From Leifsonia sp. CL147 (GTDB taxonomy: Bacteria; Actinomycetota; Actinomycetes; Actinomycetales; Microbacteriaceae): DNA of 64,000 nucleotides. The stretch spans positions 1 to 64,000 of the forward strand of contig NZ_FOTM01000003.1 in NCBI RefSeq assembly GCF_900114565.1, in the 5' to 3' direction. The notes below the pieces were generated by a model. It did not search any database, was not told the origin of the DNA, and was given only the letters and a program-made list of their open reading frames with translations. Made by a program: the position numbers and the translations under genes. Below are positions 35,091-43,179 of the stretch, in pieces (positions within the stretch are counted from its first letter, which is position 1; each line of letters opens with the position of its first letter).

Positions 35091-35237
35091 CGGTCTGCAC
35101 CTCTTCTCGAACCACTCGACGCGGCCGGCGTGGATGCGGGCCCTCGTCTGTCATTCTGTCGCACTTGAGACGCGGTTCAAGCGGGCCCGTGTCATCGCAC
35201 AAGGAATTCACATCGCCGTCACCCGTGGTTCGGGCGA

Positions 35238-35243
35238 TAGTGT
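35238..35243 (+). promoter_or_regulatory. -10 element TAGTGT, probably leaderless
   Basis: TAGTGT ends 6 nt before the ATG of the LigD-polymerase gene at 35250. There is no ribosome-binding site in the gap. Confidence 0.45.
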
Positions 35244-35249
35244 CGACGC

Positions 35250-36269
35250 ATGGCAGGCGATGCGGTTGTGCTCACGGTCCCCGGGCCCCACGGCGACCGG
35301 GAGGTGCGCATTTCCAGCCCTGACCGGGTCATCTTCCCCGAGCCGGGGATCACGAAGCTGGACCTCGCGAAGTACCTCGTCGAGGTGGGCGACGCCTTCG
35401 TGCGCGCGAACGGCGACCGGCCGGTGTCCCTGCAGCGATTCCCCGACGGGATCGACGGGGAGCAGTTCTTCTCCAAGAACCCGCCGCGCGGAACCCCGGA
35501 GTATGTACGCTCCGTCAACGTCGTCTACCCGAGCGCCCGGTCGCATCCCCAGTTGGTCATCGACGAGCCCGCGGCGGCGGTGTGGGCGGCTCAGATGAAT
35601 ACGGTGGTGTTCCATCCGTGGCCCTCCCGCGCGGAGGACTCGGACAATCCGGATCAGCTGCGCCTCGACCTCGACCCGCAGCCCGGCACGGGGTTCGCGG
35701 ACGCCGTCCCGGCCGCGATCGAGCTGCGCGCGGTGCTGCGGGAGGCGGGGCTCACCGCGTACATCAAGACCTCCGGCAACCGCGGCCTCCACGTCTTCGC
35801 GCCGATCGCACCGTCGCGCGAATTCCTCGAGGTGCGCCACGCGGTCATCGCCGCGGCCCGGGAACTGGAGCGGCGGATGCCCGACCGCGTCACAACGGCC
35901 TGGTGGAAGGAGGAGCGCGGCGAGCGGGTGTTCGTCGACTTCAACCAGGCGAACCGCGACCGCACCATGGCCGGCGCCTACAGCCCGCGGCCGCTGCCTC
36001 ACGCCTCCGTTTCCGCGCCGGTCACCTGGGACGAGCTGGAGCACGTCGACCCCGCGGACTTCACGGTTCTGACGATGCCGGAGCGCTTGCGCACGATCGG
36101 CGATCCGTGGGAGGACTTCGGCTCAGAGCCCGGTACCGTCGACGCCCTGCTGGAGTGGTGGGAGCGCGACCTCTCGAAGGGGCTGGGCGAGCTGCCGTTC
36201 CCACCCGACTACCCGAAGATGCCGGGGGAGCCGCCGCGCGTGCAGCCGAGCCGGGCGAAGAAGGCCTAG
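35250..36269 (+). CDS. LigD-type DNA repair polymerase/primase (stand-alone)
   Basis: A 339-residue archaeo-eukaryotic primase-type polymerase as found in bacterial non-homologous end-joining LigD, without fused ligase or nuclease. Motifs: LRLDLDP with catalytic aspartates, SGNRGLHVF with the nucleotide-binding His, and DFNQANRDRTMAGAYSPRP. It fills gaps and adds ribonucleotides at broken ends. Ku is not in the window. Its stop overlaps that of the convergent udgX gene within a CTAG. The ATP-dependent ligase at 37053 may act with it. Confidence 0.88.
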   Translation: MAGDAVVLTVPGPHGDREVRISSPDRVIFPEPGITKLDLAKYLVEVGDAFVRANGDRPVSLQRFPDGIDGEQFFSKNPPRGTPEYVRSVNVVYPSARSHPQLVIDEPAAAVWAAQMNTVVFHPWPSRAEDSDNPDQLRLDLDPQPGTGFADAVPAAIELRAVLREAGLTAYIKTSGNRGLHVFAPIAPSREFLEVRHAVIAAARELERRMPDRVTTAWWKEERGERVFVDFNQANRDRTMAGAYSPRPLPHASVSAPVTWDELEHVDPADFTVLTMPERLRTIGDPWEDFGSEPGTVDALLEWWERDLSKGLGELPFPPDYPKMPGEPPRVQPSRAKKA

Positions 36270-36940
36270 CGGTCCGCTCCGGTTTCGGCCCCGTTCGCGC
36301 TGCGGGCGGCCTTCGCCGCTTTCGCCGCGGCCTCCAGATCGGACACGAACGCGTCGTACGCGGCATCCCATCCCGGGTCGTCCTTCAGCCTCAGGAGCGC
36401 GGACGGGTGCGTGGTCACGAGCACCGCGCGGCCCTCGGGCGATTTCTGGAGGCGTCCCCGCTCCTGCTGGATGCGCGTCGTCCGGCCGAGCACGCTCCGT
36501 CCGGCCGTGGCGCCCAGGCAGACCACGACCTCCGGCTGGACCGCGTCCAGCTCCGCCTCCAGCCAGGGGTGGCACGCCACGATGTTCCCGACGGCCGGCT
36601 TCTCGTGGATGCGCCGCTTGCCCTGGCGGCGGAAGCGGAAATGCTTGACCGCGTTGGTCAGGTAGACCTCGTCGCGGTCGATACCGGCGTCCCGGAGCGC
36701 CTGATCGAGGATGCGCCCCGCCGGCCCGACGAACGGCGCGCCCTCGACGTCCTCCCGGTCGCCCGGCTGCTCGCCCACGAGGACGAGGGCGGTCCGCGCG
36801 TGTCCCGTGGAGAAGACGACCTGCGTCGCGTCCCGGTACAGCTCGCAGCCGCGGCAATCCGCCGCCGCCGCCCGCAGGCTCTGCAGATCGCGCGCCTCCG
36901 GCAGGAAGCGCTCCGCCCCCGGCCGTTCCTCGTCCGCCAT
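36266..36940 (-). CDS. UdgX-type uracil-DNA glycosylase
   Basis: A 224-residue family 4-like uracil-DNA glycosylase with the UdgX hallmark loop KRRIHEKP; His112 forms a covalent bond to the abasic site in characterised members. Also visible are GEQPGDREDVEGAPFVGPAG, [Fe-S] cysteines in DCRGCEL, ACHPW and VVVCLG, and the HPSALL motif. It excises uracil and stays linked to DNA. ATG 36940 fits the family start. Family-1 palindrome C lies upstream. Confidence 0.92.
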   Translation of the reverse strand: MADEERPGAERFLPEARDLQSLRAAAADCRGCELYRDATQVVFSTGHARTALVLVGEQPGDREDVEGAPFVGPAGRILDQALRDAGIDRDEVYLTNAVKHFRFRRQGKRRIHEKPAVGNIVACHPWLEAELDAVQPEVVVCLGATAGRSVLGRTTRIQQERGRLQKSPEGRAVLVTTHPSALLRLKDDPGWDAAYDAFVSDLEAAAKAAKAARSANGAETGADR

Positions 36941-36976
36941 AAGCGCCACGCAACCACCCCCGCGCAGCCCGCGCAA

Positions 36977-37048
36977 CCACCATCGAGTCCGCAGAGATTG
37001 CACACGAAACGCCGCCCCGACGTTCAATCTGTGCGGACTCGATGGTGG
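36977..37048. repeat. Intergenic palindrome, family 1 copy C
   Basis: Arms 36977-37003 and 37022-37048 (27 nt, two mismatches) surround an 18-nt loop. The core CATCGAGTCCGCASAGATTG matches the copies at 1038 and 13166. It begins 5 bp beyond the stop of the minus-strand ligase gene, as copy A does after the GH13 gene. Confidence 0.88.
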
Positions 37049-37052
37049 GGGG

Positions 37053-38117
37053 TCAGGTCAGGACGTCGGCGAGGTCGTAGGCGATCGGGCGGTCGAGCTG
37101 GTCGAAGGTGCACGAGGCCGCCTCGCGGTCGGGGCGCCACCGCTCGAACTGGGCGGTGTGGCGGAACCGCATCCCCTCCATCTGGTCGTAACGCACCTCG
37201 AGCACGCGCTCGGGCCGGAGGCGGACGAACGAGACGTCCTTGCCGGAGGAGAACCGGCTGCGGTCGGTCTCGCCGGTGACGGCCTCGCCACTCTCGTCGC
37301 GCTCGACCAGCGGCGCCAGCTCGTCGATGAGCGCGAGTCTTTTGGCGTCGCTGAACGCGGAGACTCCGCCTACGTTGCGCAGCATCCCGTCGTCGCCGTA
37401 GAGCCCGACCAGCAGCGAGCCGACGCCCTGACCGCTCTTGTGGATGCGATAGCCGAGCGCGACGACGTCGGCCGTCCGGTGGTGCTTGATCTTGAGCATG
37501 GTGCGCTTGTTCGGCGCGTACACGCCGGAGAACGGCTTCGCGACCACGCCGTCGAGCCCGGCGCCCTCGAACTCCACCAGCCAGTGGCGCGCGACGTCCA
37601 CATCGGTCGTCGTGCGGGTCAGCGCGATGGGGGCCGGCAGGTCGCCGGCGAACTCCTCCAGCGCGGCCCGCCGCTCGGCGAATGGCCGGTCGACGAACGA
37701 CTCGTCGCCGATCGCGAGCAGGTCGAAGGCCACGAAGGTCGCAGGCGTCTTCTCGGACAGCAGCTTCACCCGGCTCGCGGCCGGATGGATGCGCTGCGAC
37801 AGCGCCTCCCAGTCCAGCCGCTGCTTCCCGGGCTCGCCGGTGGGCACCACGATCTCGCCGTCGAGGACGCACGGACCGGGCAGGATGCTGCGGAACGCCT
37901 CCACGAGCTCCGGGAAGTAGCGGGTCAGCATCTTGGATCCGCGGCTGCCGATCTCCACCGACTCCACGGCGCCCTCGCCGTCGGCGTAGACGATGGCGCG
38001 GAAGCCGTCCCATTTGGGCTCGTAGCTCAACCCGCCCGCCACGCTGTCCGGTGCGGGCACCTCGGGCACCGCCTTCGCGAGCATCGGAGCGATCGGGGAG
38101 GAGGCGGAAGGCTGCAT
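37053..38117 (-). CDS. ligC: ATP-dependent DNA ligase (LigC-like)
   Basis: A 354-residue ATP-dependent ligase. The adenylated Lys is in EPKWDGFRA (KxDG), with further ligase motifs IGSRG, LDGEIV, TFVAFDLLAI, DGVVAKP and LKIKHHRTADVV. An OB-fold domain follows, ending FRHTAQFERWRPD. The size and layout match actinobacterial LigC, a back-up ligase for end-joining and base excision. ATG 38117 precedes MQPSASSPIAPMLAK, which is typical. Confidence 0.88.
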   Translation of the reverse strand: MQPSASSPIAPMLAKAVPEVPAPDSVAGGLSYEPKWDGFRAIVYADGEGAVESVEIGSRGSKMLTRYFPELVEAFRSILPGPCVLDGEIVVPTGEPGKQRLDWEALSQRIHPAASRVKLLSEKTPATFVAFDLLAIGDESFVDRPFAERRAALEEFAGDLPAPIALTRTTTDVDVARHWLVEFEGAGLDGVVAKPFSGVYAPNKRTMLKIKHHRTADVVALGYRIHKSGQGVGSLLVGLYGDDGMLRNVGGVSAFSDAKRLALIDELAPLVERDESGEAVTGETDRSRFSSGKDVSFVRLRPERVLEVRYDQMEGMRFRHTAQFERWRPDREAASCTFDQLDRPIAYDLADVLT

Positions 38118-38182
38118 GCTCCGATCATGCCGCGAACCGCCGACGCTGGGAAGGGATGCGGTCGGCCACCGGCCAGAGAAGG

Positions 38183-38201
38183 TGAGGTTAGGCTCGCCTA
38201 T
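38183..38201 (+). promoter_or_regulatory. IdeR/DtxR-like iron box
   Basis: TGAGGTTAGGCTCGCCTAT matches 15 of 19 positions of the IdeR/DtxR consensus TWAGGTWAGSCTWACCTWA. It overlaps the -10 element TATACT (38199-38204) of the SIP-type gene, so iron-loaded repressor would block the promoter. Confidence 0.75.
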
Positions 38202-38204
38202 ACT
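38199..38204 (+). promoter_or_regulatory. -10 element TATACT
   Basis: A near-consensus -10 lying 9 nt before ATG 38214 and overlapping the iron box. Transcription would start at about 38211, so the GGAGG at 38205-38209 would not be in the mRNA. Confidence 0.6.
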
Positions 38205-38213
38205 GGAGGCGTC

Positions 38214-38666
38214 ATGTACCGTCCCGATCACGCCACCCATACCGCCTCCACGGCGCACGCCGACGACCGCGTCCAGTTCCTGGTCGTCGGCGACGAGACC
38301 TCGCTCGTGGAGCTCTCGGCCGAGCTGGCGCTGCTGCCGCTCTGTGCACGTGGGCGCGTCTTCGTCGAGGTCGAGGACGCCTCCCAGATCGTGCCCCTCG
38401 GCACACCGCTGCGCGTGACGCTCACCTGGCTGCCGCGGTCCGACCGCAGCGGCCGCCCCGGGACGGGCGAGCGTTGCGCTCGCGGCGAGGCCGCAGCGCG
38501 GGCGGTGCGTGCCTGGTGCGACGAGATGCTGTGCGACGGCCCGGGCGAGACCCGCGCCATCGTCACCGGCGGCTTCGCCCTGGCCACCGAGGTGCGCGAC
38601 CACCTCGTGGCAACCGTGGGCATGTCGCCCGCCGCCGTCTCCACCCCGGGCCTCTCGGCCCGCTGA
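38214..38666 (+). CDS. SIP (siderophore-interacting) domain protein
   Basis: A 150-residue protein resembling the NAD(P)H-binding half of siderophore-interacting ferric reductases: VQFLVVGDETSLVELSAELALLP, then ARGRVFVEVEDASQ, LTWLPR, and a C-terminal IVTGGFALATEVRDHLV. The FAD-binding half is missing, so it is a short form. The iron box and TATACT promoter directly upstream support a role in iron acquisition. Confidence 0.8.
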   Translation: MYRPDHATHTASTAHADDRVQFLVVGDETSLVELSAELALLPLCARGRVFVEVEDASQIVPLGTPLRVTLTWLPRSDRSGRPGTGERCARGEAAARAVRAWCDEMLCDGPGETRAIVTGGFALATEVRDHLVATVGMSPAAVSTPGLSAR

Positions 38667-38700
38667 CCCCCTGGGCGGGGCGCCCTACACGGGATCCGCC

Positions 38701-39546
38701 CTACGCGGCGACGTCGACCCCGACGAGCTCCGCGCTCGCGGTCCAGAGGTCGCGGCCCAGCTGCGCGCTGCGCGCCTGCGGATGCGTCCGTCCGTTCGCT
38801 TGGAGCCGGTCGAAGTACGTCCCGCTCGGCGCGCCGACGGGGACGGGTCCGGACAGGAACACCAACGGCGCCGCGCCCGCCGACACCGGGATGCCGAACG
38901 AGCTCCGCGTGACCAGGTGGCCGAAGCGGATGAGCGGCGACGAGTTGCCGAAATTGGTGGCGATCGTCCCGGGATGGAAGGAGTAGGCGGAGACGCCCGT
39001 GCCGGTCAGCCGTTCGGCGAGCTCGGCGGCGAACAGGATCGTCGCCAGCTTCGCGGTGCCGTACGCACGCCAGCCGCCCTGCCAGGGCCGTCGCTCCCAG
39101 TCGAGGTCGTCCACGCGGAGGTTGCCGAAGCGGTTCGCCATACTGGCGGTCGAGACGACCCGGACGTCCCGGCCGGTAGCCGCCGTCTCCACCAGCCGGG
39201 GTCGCAGCAGAGCGGTGAGCAGGAAGGGTGCAAGGTGGTTGGCCTGGATGGTGCGCTCGTGCCCATCGACCGTCAGCTCCCGCTCGTGGTAGAGCCCGCC
39301 CGCGTTGTTGGCGAGCACGTCGATCGTCTCGTAGCGCTCGAGCAGCGCCTCGGCCAGCGCCCGGACGTCGTCGAGGCGTTCGAAGTCGGCCAGGAAGGGC
39401 GTCGCGCCGATGCGCTCGGCGACCGCGCGCGTCCGCTCCGGGTTGCGGCCGACCACCGCGACCTCGTCCCCGCCGGCAGCGAGTGTCTCGGCGGCGACAG
39501 CACCGATCCCGGAGCTTGCGCCCGTGACGACGACCGTGCGCGTCAT
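38701..39546 (-). CDS. Short-chain dehydrogenase/reductase
   Basis: A 281-residue classical-type SDR. Motifs are TGASSGIG (cofactor), NNAGG, the catalytic Ser in VSTASMANR and YGTAK with Tyr and Lys. The loop VVGRNPERTR suggests NADP(H). The overall form resembles retinol dehydrogenase/WWOX-like SDRs. Substrate unknown. The start overlaps the stop of the upstream HEAVH protein gene by 4 bp. Confidence 0.87.
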   Translation of the reverse strand: MTRTVVVTGASSGIGAVAAETLAAGGDEVAVVGRNPERTRAVAERIGATPFLADFERLDDVRALAEALLERYETIDVLANNAGGLYHERELTVDGHERTIQANHLAPFLLTALLRPRLVETAATGRDVRVVSTASMANRFGNLRVDDLDWERRPWQGGWRAYGTAKLATILFAAELAERLTGTGVSAYSFHPGTIATNFGNSSPLIRFGHLVTRSSFGIPVSAGAAPLVFLSGPVPVGAPSGTYFDRLQANGRTHPQARSAQLGRDLWTASAELVGVDVAA

Positions 39547-39902
39547 ACGTACCCGCCCTTCTCGAGGCCCGCCTCGATCTCGAACCGGTTGCCCAGGGGG
39601 TCGCGTCCGGCCAGGAGGTACAGGAACGGGAACAGCATCCCGTACTGCTGCCATTGCTCTTTGTGGACGGCCTCGTGCTCGAGGATGTCGTCGCTCACGT
39701 TGTGGTCGGTCAGGTAGACACCGCCGACGCACGATCCGCCGCGGCCGAACGTCGCCTTCGGCATGCCCTGGAAGACGGTCAGGCCGCCGCGGCGCTCGAT
39801 GCGTCCGGTACTCCAGACGAACCCCCAGACCAGCCCGACCGCCGTGGCGTACAGATAGCCGGCGCGCGTGATCGCGCGGGAGAGCTCACGGGTTGCGCTC
39901 AT
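39543..39902 (-). CDS. Small protein with HExxH motif, putative zincin-like
   Basis: A 119-residue protein with one N-terminal membrane segment (about 15-32) and HEAVHKEQW (about 77-85), the HExxH zinc pattern. A later FEIEAGLEKGGY could give a third ligand Glu. Homologues in Microbacteriaceae carry an Fe-S oxidoreductase label, but no cysteine cluster is seen; only one Cys is present. It is coupled to the SDR gene downstream and lies 10 bp before the disulfide oxidoreductase gene. Confidence 0.72.
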   Translation of the reverse strand: MSATRELSRAITRAGYLYATAVGLVWGFVWSTGRIERRGGLTVFQGMPKATFGRGGSCVGGVYLTDHNVSDDILEHEAVHKEQWQQYGMLFPFLYLLAGRDPLGNRFEIEAGLEKGGYV

Positions 39903-39912
39903 CTCGCTGGGC

Positions 39913-41364
39913 TCATTTCTCCGGCCGCCCGTACGCTTCCAGCAGCCGCAGCCACACCTCGCTGATCGTCGGGTACGACGGCACCGCGTGCCACAGCCGG
40001 TCGATCGGCACCTCCCCGACGATGGCCACGGTCGCGGAGTGCAGCAGCTCCCCGACCTCCTGGCCGACGAAGGTCATTCCGAGGACGACCTTCCGGTCCT
40101 CATCCACCACCATGCGCGCGGTGCCCTCGTAGCCGTCGGCGACGACGTACGCGCCCGAGACCTTGCCGATGGGATAGTCGACGACGCGGATGCGGTAGCC
40201 GGCCTTCTCGGCCCGCGCCGCGGTCAGTCCCACCGACGCGACCTCGGGGTCGGTGAACGTCACCTGGGGGACCGCCTGATGGTCGGCGGTCGCCACGAAT
40301 GCACCCCACGGCTCGAGCGACACGTCCCGTCCGTGGGCGCGTGCGGCGATGGCGTCTCCGGCGGCGCGCGCCTGGTACTTGCCCTGGTGCGTCAGCAATG
40401 CGCGATGGTTGACGTCGCCGACTCCGTACAGCCAGCCGCCGTCGACCGGTTCGCCGTCGGCGCCCAGCACGCGGAGACTGTCGTCCACTCTCAGCCAGCC
40501 GCCATCCTCCAGGCCGAAGGCGTCGAGCCCGATGCCGGAGGTGCGGGGGACGCGGCCCGTCGCCACGAGGAACTCGTCGGTCTCGAGCACCGTGTCGTCG
40601 CTCAGCTCCAGTCGGAAGCCTTCGTCGTCCGTGCGCTCCACGCGGCGGGCCTCGGTGTCGAGGTGGAGGGTGACGCCCAGCTTTTTGAGGGACTCGGCCA
40701 CCAGCTCTCCGGCGAACGGCTCGTCTCCGGCCAGCAGTCCGCTGCGCGCGATGAGGTGGACCTCGGCGCCGAACCCGGCGTAGGCCGTCGCCATCTCGGT
40801 GGCCACGACGCCGCCGCCGAGGATGGCCAGCGACAGGGGAACGCGCTGCGCACTCGTCGCCTCGCGGCTCGACCACGGCTCGCTCTCCCGCAGGCCCGGG
40901 ATGTCGGGGAGCAGCGAGGCGGAACCCGTCGATACCGCGACGGCGTGCTTCGCGCGCAGCACCGTGACCGTGCCGTCCTCCGCGGTGACGGTCACCTCGC
41001 GCGGCGCCGTGATGACGCCCCAGCCGCGGACGAGGTCGATGCCGGCGCCCTCGAGCCACTCGACCTGCCCGCTGTCGTTCCAGTTGCTCGTCATCTCGTC
41101 GCGCCGCTTGAGCACCGCGGCCACATCCAGGTCGCCGGTGATCGCCTCCCGCGTGCCCCCGACCTTCCGCGCCGCCCGCAGCAGCGCGCCACTGCGCAGC
41201 AGCGTCTTGGACGGCATGCAGGCCCAGTACGAGCACTCCCCGCCGACGAGCTCCGACTCGACGATGACCGTCTTCATCCCGCCCTGCGCAGCGCGGTCCG
41301 CGACGTTCTCGCCGACCGCCCCCGCGCCCATCACGATGACGTCGTAGTCCCTGGTCTCCGTCAT
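39913..41364 (-). CDS. FAD-dependent disulfide oxidoreductase (mercuric reductase/Lpd-like)
   Basis: A 483-residue pyridine-nucleotide disulfide oxidoreductase. The FAD loop is MGAGAVGENVA, the redox disulfide is CSYWAC in GGECSYWACMPSKTLLR, the NAD loop is LGGGVVATEMA, and YGVGDVNHRALLTH is the second FAD site. The usual C-terminal HxHPT is altered to HAVPSYPT, so the electron acceptor may differ from lipoamide. ATG 41364 follows GGGAG; an upstream ATG at 41418 is possible. Confidence 0.87.
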   Translation of the reverse strand: MTETRDYDVIVMGAGAVGENVADRAAQGGMKTVIVESELVGGECSYWACMPSKTLLRSGALLRAARKVGGTREAITGDLDVAAVLKRRDEMTSNWNDSGQVEWLEGAGIDLVRGWGVITAPREVTVTAEDGTVTVLRAKHAVAVSTGSASLLPDIPGLRESEPWSSREATSAQRVPLSLAILGGGVVATEMATAYAGFGAEVHLIARSGLLAGDEPFAGELVAESLKKLGVTLHLDTEARRVERTDDEGFRLELSDDTVLETDEFLVATGRVPRTSGIGLDAFGLEDGGWLRVDDSLRVLGADGEPVDGGWLYGVGDVNHRALLTHQGKYQARAAGDAIAARAHGRDVSLEPWGAFVATADHQAVPQVTFTDPEVASVGLTAARAEKAGYRIRVVDYPIGKVSGAYVVADGYEGTARMVVDEDRKVVLGMTFVGQEVGELLHSATVAIVGEVPIDRLWHAVPSYPTISEVWLRLLEAYGRPEK

Positions 41365-41489
41365 GCCCACTCCCTGCTCTCCCGCGGACCCCGCCGCGAT
41401 TCTCGTCCTGTCCGCCATATCGTGCTCCCCCCTGCGGCCTCGTCGCCCGGTGGCCCTCAGGGGATCCGCAGTCCGCGAGGACCCGGAGG

Positions 41490-42275
41490 TCACCGCCCCA
41501 CGAACTGCGCCTCGGTGCGCGTGAGGAACGCCTCCATCCCGATGCGCGCGTCCTCGCTCGCAGCCAGCCGCACCAGGGCGGGCTGCAGCTCGGCCTCGGC
41601 CGCCGCATCGCCGGCGCGCACCGCGCGCTTCGCGTTCGCGAGGGCGGCCTGCACCGCGAGCGGCGCCTGCGCGGCGACCCGCTCCGCCAGTTCCAGCGCG
41701 CGATCGAACTGCGTCCCGTCGTCGACCACCTCCTGCACGAGGCCGATGCGATGCGCCTCCGCGGCGTCGAACAGGTCGCCGGTGAGGATGTGGCGCATCG
41801 CGTTGCCCCATCCCACCGCCCGCGGGAAGCGCAGCGTCGCACCGCCGAACGGCAGGATGCCACGCGTGACCTCGATCTGCCCGAACCGGGTGCCGCGCGC
41901 GGCGACCGCGATATCGGAGGCCAGGATGAGCTCGACCCCGAGGGTGAGACAGGTGCCCTGCACCGCGATCACGACCGGCTTGGTCAGGGGGGTTCCCGAC
42001 ACCTGCCAGGGGTCGATGCCGTCCGGGCCGACGAACGACAGCCCGCCGGGTCCGATGCGCGGGCCGAGGTCGGCGAGGTCGAGGCCGGCCGTGAAGTGCT
42101 CGCCCACGCCGTACACCAGCCCGACCCGGAGTTCGGGATCGCGCTCCAGTTCCCCGTAGGCGTCCGCCAGCCGGCTCAGCAGGTCGAAGTCGGCGGCGTT
42201 GCGCTTCTCCGGGCGGTTCAGCCCGATGAGCAGGATGTGACCCCGCCGCTCCGTGATGATCTTCGGCTCGCTCAT
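41490..42275 (-). CDS. Enoyl-CoA hydratase/isomerase (crotonase) family protein
   Basis: A 261-residue crotonase-fold protein. It has LNRPEKRNAA at the start, the oxyanion segment VGEHFTAGLDL, VQGTCLTLGVELILASD, and a region beginning GRGILPFGG-like (TRGILPFGGATLRFPR). Binding of acyl-CoA thioesters is expected; hydratase or isomerase cannot be decided because one of the two catalytic glutamates is not obvious. It follows the arginase-family gene by 10 bp. Confidence 0.85.
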   Translation of the reverse strand: MSEPKIITERRGHILLIGLNRPEKRNAADFDLLSRLADAYGELERDPELRVGLVYGVGEHFTAGLDLADLGPRIGPGGLSFVGPDGIDPWQVSGTPLTKPVVIAVQGTCLTLGVELILASDIAVAARGTRFGQIEVTRGILPFGGATLRFPRAVGWGNAMRHILTGDLFDAAEAHRIGLVQEVVDDGTQFDRALELAERVAAQAPLAVQAALANAKRAVRAGDAAAEAELQPALVRLAASEDARIGMEAFLTRTEAQFVGR

Positions 42276-42285
42276 GGCCTCCACG

Positions 42286-43179
42286 CTACTGCCCTGCTTC
42301 CGGGCCCTCGGGCGGCGTGGCCGCTGCCGGCGAGGCGGTCGGTCCGGTGAGTGCCCCGAGGATGCGCAGGATGACCGGGAGGTCGCGTCCGGCCGCGTCC
42401 GGGGATTCGGGGGCGAACTCCATCAGGCCGGCTCCGGCCAGATCGAACCGGCGGCGGAGCGCCCGGACCGCCTCGGTCAGCCGATCGGGCTGCACGCCGA
42501 ACGGCTCCGGGTAGCCGATCCCGTCGATCGAGGACGGATCGAGCACGTCGAGGTCGATGTGGACGTACACCGCCGTCGCGCCCGTGGCGGCCACGGCCTC
42601 CACCAGGGCGTCCGGGTCGTCCAGCTCGTCGGGGGAGAGGACGCGGATGGCGTGCTCCTCCACGAAGGCGGACTCGCCGTCGTCCAGCGCGCGAGTGCCG
42701 GCGAGGATGAGCTGCAACGGCTCCAGCATGTTCGCCCCGGCCGAGGCCAGACCGTCCGGCCCCTCGCCGAGGAGCGCGCGGAGCACCATCCCGTGGAACG
42801 CTCCCGAGGGCGAGGAGGCGACGTCGTTGAGGTCGCCGTGGGCGTCGAACCAGACCACGGCGACCGAGCCGGCGGGATGCGCTCCCAGCGCATGCTGCAC
42901 CGCGCCCAGCTCCGCGCCGCAATCGCCGCCGATCGTGATCACGGGAGCCTCCAGCAGCCCCAGCTCCGCCGCCGTCGCCTCGCGCACGGCGGCCAGGGAC
43001 GAGAAGCGGTTCACGCCCGTGCCGAGGGACTCGCCCGCCGTCGCCGGCACCGGGACCACATGCGTGCGCGCGGGCGGCAGGTCGCCGCGGATGGCGTCGG
43101 CGCCGTCGATGAGGCGCATCGCGCGCGAGGACCCCGAGCCCTGCCACTGCGGGACGACGAGGAAGGATGCGGGGCTCAC
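42286..43179 (-). CDS. Arginase/agmatinase (ureohydrolase) family protein
   Basis: A 297-residue ureohydrolase-fold protein with metal ligands in GGDCGAELGA, VVWFDAHGDLN and VYVHIDLDVLDPS. In most arginases the first motif is GGDH; here His is Cys, so the metal site may be altered and the substrate uncertain. The GTG start overlaps the pspA stop by 4 bp, tying it to membrane-stress genes, which is an unusual pairing. Confidence 0.82.
   Translation of the reverse strand: MSPASFLVVPQWQGSGSSRAMRLIDGADAIRGDLPPARTHVVPVPATAGESLGTGVNRFSSLAAVREATAAELGLLEAPVITIGGDCGAELGAVQHALGAHPAGSVAVVWFDAHGDLNDVASSPSGAFHGMVLRALLGEGPDGLASAGANMLEPLQLILAGTRALDDGESAFVEEHAIRVLSPDELDDPDALVEAVAATGATAVYVHIDLDVLDPSSIDGIGYPEPFGVQPDRLTEAVRALRRRFDLAGAGLMEFAPESPDAAGRDLPVILRILGALTGPTASPAAATPPEGPEAGQ

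Noticed and set aside
42286-43179. Firm naming as arginase (rocF) or agmatinase (speB)
   Set aside because: The GGDC motif departs from GGDH and the context is pspA, so only the family name is given.
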